Positions 63,416-64,000 of a stretch of 64,000 nt of DNA are shown one piece after another. The stretch is from the NCBI GenBank assembly GCA_013334485.1, contig JAAXXL010000005.1:1-64000 (forward strand). The letters are read 5' to 3'. The notes below the pieces were generated by a model that was given only the letters and a program-made list of their open reading frames with translations, had not been told where the DNA came from and made no database searches. How positions within the stretch are numbered: the first letter of the stretch is position 1; the number at the start of each line of letters is the position of its first letter. Source of the DNA: Chlorobiaceae bacterium. GTDB lineage: Bacteria > Bacteroidota > Chlorobiia > Chlorobiales > Chlorobiaceae. A program made the translations under genes and the position numbers.

Positions 63416-64000
63416 ATGGGTGCGATTCTTGGAAAAAAAATCGGCATGACCCGTTTATTCAATGATAAACGCGAAGCAGTATCCTGCACGATTATTGAGG
63501 CAGGGCCATGCTTTGTGACGCAGGTTAAGCGTGTTGATACAGATGGCTATAATGCTTATCAGGTTGGTATCGGTGAAAGAAGCGAGAAAAAGATAAACAA
63601 GCCTTTACAGGGACATTACAGAAAAGCAGGTGTCACACCTGGTTACAAGCTGGCTGAGTTTGATTTTTCAGAACTCAATCAGGAACTTGAGCTGGGCAGC
63701 CCTGTCAGTGTCGAATCCTTCAAGGAAGGCGAGATTGTCAATGTTCTCGGTGTTTCTAAAGGCAAGGGATTTGCCGGTGTTGTAAAGCGCCATAATTTTG
63801 GTGGTGGTTCAAGAACTCATGGTCAGTCAGACAGGCTGAGGGCTCCGGGTTCTGTTGGTGGTTCATCTGATCCATCAAGGGTGTTCAAAGGCACAAGAAT
63901 GGCTGGTCGTATGGGATCGGATAACATAACAGTGAAAAATCTCGAAATTATCAAGATTCTTCCTGACTCCAATCTTATCGTCGTCAAGGGATCAGTTCCC
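63416..64000 (+). CDS. rplC: 50S ribosomal protein L3 (3' end cut by window)
   Basis: Starts [18 protein letters not shown] at the ATG at 63416 and runs open to the window end, covering 195 codons. The L3 signature is [20 protein letters not shown] followed by [23 protein letters not shown], the region close to the peptidyl-transferase centre. L3 is usually about 205-210 residues, so only about 10-15 residues should be missing. Confidence 0.96.
   Translation, partial: MGAILGKKIGMTRLFNDKREAVSCTIIEAGPCFVTQVKRVDTDGYNAYQVGIGERSEKKINKPLQGHYRKAGVTPGYKLAEFDFSELNQELELGSPVSVESFKEGEIVNVLGVSKGKGFAGVVKRHNFGGGSRTHGQSDRLRAPGSVGGSSDPSRVFKGTRMAGRMGSDNITVKNLEIIKILPDSNLIVVKGSVP

Overview
The window looks like chromosome of a green sulfur bacterium (Chlorobiaceae; Chlorobium/Pelodictyon type). 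The main reasons are three small c-555-like monohaem cytochromes in a row, a yceD-rpmF-plsX-fabHDG-acpP-fabF-rnc lipid cluster, the MoxR/Bat aerotolerance genes, and moderate GC. This assignment is an inference from gene content. No 16S gene or photosynthesis gene is present to fix the genus.

Layout. 1-4750: accessory genes with a defence or toxin-antitoxin flavour (pentapeptide-TIR protein, HipA-like kinase plus DUF3037 pair, RhuM protein, HicBA). 4806-11890: a minus-strand operon running from yceD and rpmF through fatty-acid synthesis to rnc. 12066-15570: tRNA-Asn, a META-domain lipoprotein, leuA behind a leucine-rich leader peptide and attenuator-like hairpin, a universal stress protein and a tiny Pmp3-family membrane protein. 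16457-27552: mixed housekeeping genes (GDPD, BatD, proC, SemiSWEET, three cytochromes, radical SAM/B12 protein, TPR protein, aminotransferase, carA, yajC, tsaD). 27576-33841: MoxR, DUF58, a membrane protein and the VWA proteins BatA and BatB, interrupted by a deleted ATP-binding regulator pseudogene. 34478-35803: a ClpB cut off after its first ATPase domain. 35920-38661: an outer-membrane barrel carrying a kinase-like motif pair. 38741-39554: imperfect inverted repeats on both sides of a GIY-YIG gene. 39723-43918: SYLF protein, gatB, xseB, obg, a GNAT protein and HPr. 43943-51549: a surface-glycan operon (three glycosyltransferases, a methyltransferase, a flippase, a YfhO-like protein).

51550-58690 is a second accessory block between the glycan operon and the str operon. 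It holds an ATPase-TIR protein, a strikingly AT-rich three-gene unit ending in a protein with two phosphoribosyltransferase-type motifs, an IS5-like remnant, a HicB with only a stub of HicA beside it, a clan AA aspartic protease-like protein and an XRE regulator with large inverted repeats upstream. 58694 to the end is the str operon (rpsL, rpsG, fusA, tuf), a terminator, then the start of the S10 operon (rpsJ, partial rplC).

The best candidates for an undescribed system are the AT-rich unit at 53839-56434 (possibly with the ATPase-TIR gene before it) and the barrel protein at 35920-38661, whose DWDRH...DRDHAF motifs mirror those of the HipA-like kinase at 1079-1894. All domain calls were made by eye from sequence motifs, without database searches.
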